Notes under the pieces: generated by a model
Seen by the model: the letters and a program-made list of their open reading frames with translations, nothing else
Database searches by the model: none
Told to the model about the DNA's origin: nothing
Assembly (NCBI GenBank): GCA_945861245.1
Contig: CAMAUE010000019.1
Span: forward strand, 1 to 54,109
DNA length: 54,109 nt
Reading direction: 5' to 3'
From: Singulisphaera sp. GP187
Lineage (GTDB): Bacteria; Planctomycetota; Planctomycetia; Gemmatales; Gemmataceae
Program-made: the position numbers and the translations under genes
Part shown: positions 52,062-54,109 of the stretch, piece after piece
How positions within the stretch are numbered: position 1 is the first letter of the stretch
Layout: each line of letters begins with the position of its first letter

Positions 52062-53564
52062 TCACACCCAGCCTTCCTTGGGTGTTTCAGCGCCGAACCA
52101 ACGTTCGGTGATGACTTTCTTTTTGGTGTAGAACGAGACGCCGTCGGGGCCGTGGGTTCCGTGGTCGCCGAAGATGGATGCCTTCCAACCGCTGAAGGAG
52201 AAGAATGCCATCGGTGCGGGCACGCCGAGGTTGATGCCGAGCATGCCGGCCTGGATGCGTTCGCGAAACGTGCGAGCGGCCGGGCCGGATTGCGTGAAGA
52301 GCGACACCGAGTTGCCATAGCGCGTGCGATTGGCGAGGGTGATCGCTTCGTCGAGATCGTTTGCACGAAGCACACAAACGACGGGGCCGAAGATTTCCTC
52401 ACGCATAATGAACATATCGGCATTGACGTTGTCGAAGATCGTCGGGCCGACGAAGCAGCCGTTGGGCAGCGAGGGAACAATCGCGCCGCGGCCATCGAGC
52501 AGCAGTTTGGCGCCTTCCTCGACGCCACGAGTCACGCTCTGCAGGATGCGCGATTTCTGTTCAGGATTGACGACGGGACACAACGTGGCAGTGTCGTCCA
52601 TGCCATGGCCAAGCTTGAGTTCGCGAGCCGCCTGCACGAAGGCATTGATGACGGCGTCCTGCCGATCGCGATCACCCACGGCGACGAGTACACTCCCTGC
52701 GAGGCAGCGCTGCCCCGCACAGCCGAAACATGAACCGATGAGGGCGGGAATACTGCGCGGCAAGTCGGCATCGGGCAGTACGATGAGGTGATTTTTCGCT
52801 CCGCCCAGGGCCTGCACGCGTTTGCCATGCGACGCCGCCAACCGATAGACCGACTCCGCCACGGCGGACGAGCCGACGAACGAGACGGCCTTGACGTGCT
52901 CGTTGGCGATCAGGCGTTCGCCCACTTCCTTGCCGCCATGTATCACACTGACGACGCCCGTCGGCAGGCCGGCCTGGGCGAAGAGTTCGACGAGTCGAGC
53001 GCCGGCGAGCGGGGCTTTCTCGGCCGGCTTCAGGATGAACGTATTGCCACACGCGACGGCGATCGGCATCATCCACAGCGGGATCATCGCCGGGAAGTTG
53101 AACGGCGGAATGCCGACGACGACGCCAAGCGGTTCGAGCACGGAGTAGCTGTCGACGCCGCGCGAAATATCCGACAACGTCCTGCCCATGAGCATGCTGG
53201 GAATGCCGCAAGCGTACTCGACGATGTCCAACCCGCGGCGAACGGAGCCGCGCGCTTCGCTGAGCAGCTTGCCGTTCTCGCGGACGACGAGCTTGGCGAT
53301 ATCGTCGAAATTCGCTTCCAATAACTCTCGGAAGCGAAAGAGCATGCGAGCGCGGTCCGGCGAAGGCGTCGCCCGCCAGGCGGGAAACGCGGCGTGAGCA
53401 GCGGCGCAGGCGGTGTCGATCTGCGCGGGCGAGGCTTCACGCACCGAGGCGACGAGCTTCGTCGTGTCGGCCGGATCGCAGAGGCGACGCGTCGTCGCAC
53501 CATCGCCGTCAACCCATACGCCGCCGATGAGGTTGGCGCCACTCGATGCAGTATTTGCGATCAT
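52062..53564 (-). CDS. mmsA: CoA-acylating methylmalonate-semialdehyde dehydrogenase
   Basis: 500 aa, right length for MmsA/IolA. NAD- and CoA-dependent oxidation of methylmalonate semialdehyde (and malonate semialdehyde) to propionyl-CoA or acetyl-CoA in valine, thymine or inositol breakdown. Visible: PPFNFPAMIPLWMMPIA, SFVGSSAVAESVYRLAA (NAD site), GSCFGCAGQRCLAGSV (catalytic Cys; the C-A-G-Q-R-C pattern is diagnostic of this family) and EEIFGPVV near the end. Start follows GAGGAGACTTTCT. A zinc-ribbon membrane protein gene follows upstream at 53589. Confidence 0.95.
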   Translation of the reverse strand: MIANTASSGANLIGGVWVDGDGATTRRLCDPADTTKLVASVREASPAQIDTACAAAHAAFPAWRATPSPDRARMLFRFRELLEANFDDIAKLVVRENGKLLSEARGSVRRGLDIVEYACGIPSMLMGRTLSDISRGVDSYSVLEPLGVVVGIPPFNFPAMIPLWMMPIAVACGNTFILKPAEKAPLAGARLVELFAQAGLPTGVVSVIHGGKEVGERLIANEHVKAVSFVGSSAVAESVYRLAASHGKRVQALGGAKNHLIVLPDADLPRSIPALIGSCFGCAGQRCLAGSVLVAVGDRDRQDAVINAFVQAARELKLGHGMDDTATLCPVVNPEQKSRILQSVTRGVEEGAKLLLDGRGAIVPSLPNGCFVGPTIFDNVNADMFIMREEIFGPVVCVLRANDLDEAITLANRTRYGNSVSLFTQSGPAARTFRERIQAGMLGINLGVPAPMAFFSFSGWKASIFGDHGTHGPDGVSFYTKKKVITERWFGAETPKEGWV

Positions 53565-53588
53565 TAGAAAGTCTCCTCGCTTTTCGAA

Positions 53589-53990
53589 CTAAAATTCATC
53601 GTCATCGTCATTCGCCGACTGTTCATGCGACGCCGGCGAAGGTTCATATGGAAAAAATATCCAATGAATGATCGCCACCAAAAACGCTGCGAGCACGCCG
53701 ACGATCAAGCCGTACAGCGTCGAGCCGAGAGTCAACGGATCGCCCAGGCCGGCCGTGGCGATGAATCGTCGAAGCGTCGAATGAAACAACGCTATCCCGA
53801 TAATCGAGCCGATGAAAAACGCCAACAGCGAACGCCCGACGATGATCCGGAACGGCCGCAGCTTACGCTCGGGTGGCGCAAGCACTGGCGATGCCCTGTC
53901 GGCTAGAGGCATCGGCTCGTTGCTGGCGCATTTCCAGCAGATATTGAAATGGTCGTCGTGCATCTCGCCGCATTTCGGACAGGACCACAT
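53589..53990 (-). CDS. zinc-ribbon membrane protein
   Basis: About 133 aa from the ATG at 53990 (after AAGGAGA); the frame is open to 54053. The N-terminus is a zinc ribbon (WSCPKCGEMHDDHFNICWKC), then two transmembrane segments (IVGRSLLAFFIGSIIGIALF and TLYGLIVGVLAAFLVAIIHW) and an acidic tail SANDDDDEF. This ribbon-plus-membrane layout is common in planctomycetes; function unknown. It starts only 11 bases after the stop of the next gene. Confidence 0.75.
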   Translation of the reverse strand: MWSCPKCGEMHDDHFNICWKCASNEPMPLADRASPVLAPPERKLRPFRIIVGRSLLAFFIGSIIGIALFHSTLRRFIATAGLGDPLTLGSTLYGLIVGVLAAFLVAIIHWIFFPYEPSPASHEQSANDDDDEF

Positions 53991-54001
53991 GGCGAGTCTC
54001 C

Positions 54002-54109
54002 TTACTTCGCCGCCGTCATCGGCCGCGGGAGGTGATACCAGGCACGATTGCAAACGTCGAGCTCGTCCTTGTCGAGCGTCAGGTTCACCGCGTCAAGACT
54101 GGCGTCGAG
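54002..54109 (-). CDS. C-terminal end of a gene, possibly aldo/keto reductase (partial)
   Basis: Open on the minus strand from the window edge to TAA at 54002-54004. The 35 residues end LTLDKDELDVCNRAWYHLPR then PMTAAK. The pattern NLTL-x-KDEL-x-VCNRAWY-x-LPRP recalls the C-terminal tail of planctomycete aldo/keto reductases, but the fragment is too short to be certain. Confidence 0.5.
   Translation of the reverse strand, partial: LDASLDAVNLTLDKDELDVCNRAWYHLPRPMTAAK

Overview
The window looks like a chromosomal segment of a planctomycete, most likely near the Gemmata/Gemmataceae group. This is inferred from gene content: a DUF1552 / DUF1592 (PSD1-PSCyt type) pair, a TIGR03000-type secreted protein, several secreted PQQ-like beta-propeller proteins, planctomycete-style leucine-rich repeats, short intergenic palindromic repeats and a moderately high GC. 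No rRNA, tRNA, CRISPR array, transposase or phage gene was recognised.

Region 1 (1-450): the 3' part of a tRNA/nucleoside deaminase-like gene.

Region 2 (665-17355) is the most interesting part: a light / photo-oxidative stress island of about 17 kb built from three transcription units and two paralogous MerR-B12 (CarH/LitR-type) regulators. CarH1 (4446-5387, minus) heads a leftward operon: small membrane protein, PQQ-propeller protein, glutathione peroxidase, cryptochrome/photolyase-family protein. Divergent from it, a sigma-70-family factor (5565-6365) heads a rightward operon: FAD oxidoreductase (COG2907-like), DUF1365, cyclopropane-fatty-acid-synthase-like methyltransferase. A long leftward operon (16236 down to 9692) encodes a FAS1 protein, two tiny membrane proteins, a Dps ferritin, an SDR-DUF2867-TspO fusion, a TIGR01777 epimerase-like protein, a SpoIIE-type phosphatase and a DUF1295 membrane enzyme. 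CarH2 (16447-17355, plus) diverges from its head. The sigma promoter and the FAS1-operon promoter share the same layout: TTGACT, then 28 nt, then GAACGATATGRACGTT. A third copy of the operator lies just upstream of carH1. This suggests one shared light-switched circuit.

Region 3 (17356-19425): a truncated Ser/Thr kinase gene at the island edge, followed by about 1.3 kb dense in at least four families of intergenic palindromes.

Region 4 (19426-30275): a sodium:solute symporter; a secreted SGNH-hydrolase/LRR protein; a DUF1552 protein; an unknown secreted protein; an SMP-30/gluconolactonase; a DUF1592 cytochrome-type protein; and a TIGR03000 protein with its own promoter and terminator.

Region 5 (30300-54109): ordinary metabolic and housekeeping genes: S9 peptidase, PQQ-propeller protein, class C beta-lactamase-fold hydrolase, RNase R, YhaM-like exonuclease, an enolase-superfamily enzyme, QueF, AlkA-like glycosylase, lactonase, FliA-like sigma factor, ABC substrate-binding lipoprotein, metallopeptidase, methylmalonate-semialdehyde dehydrogenase, and several secreted proteins of unknown function. 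Their gaps carry repeated palindromes, chiefly a family based on CGCTTGCGGCTTAGCGCTC, of which I saw no copy left of 30 kb.
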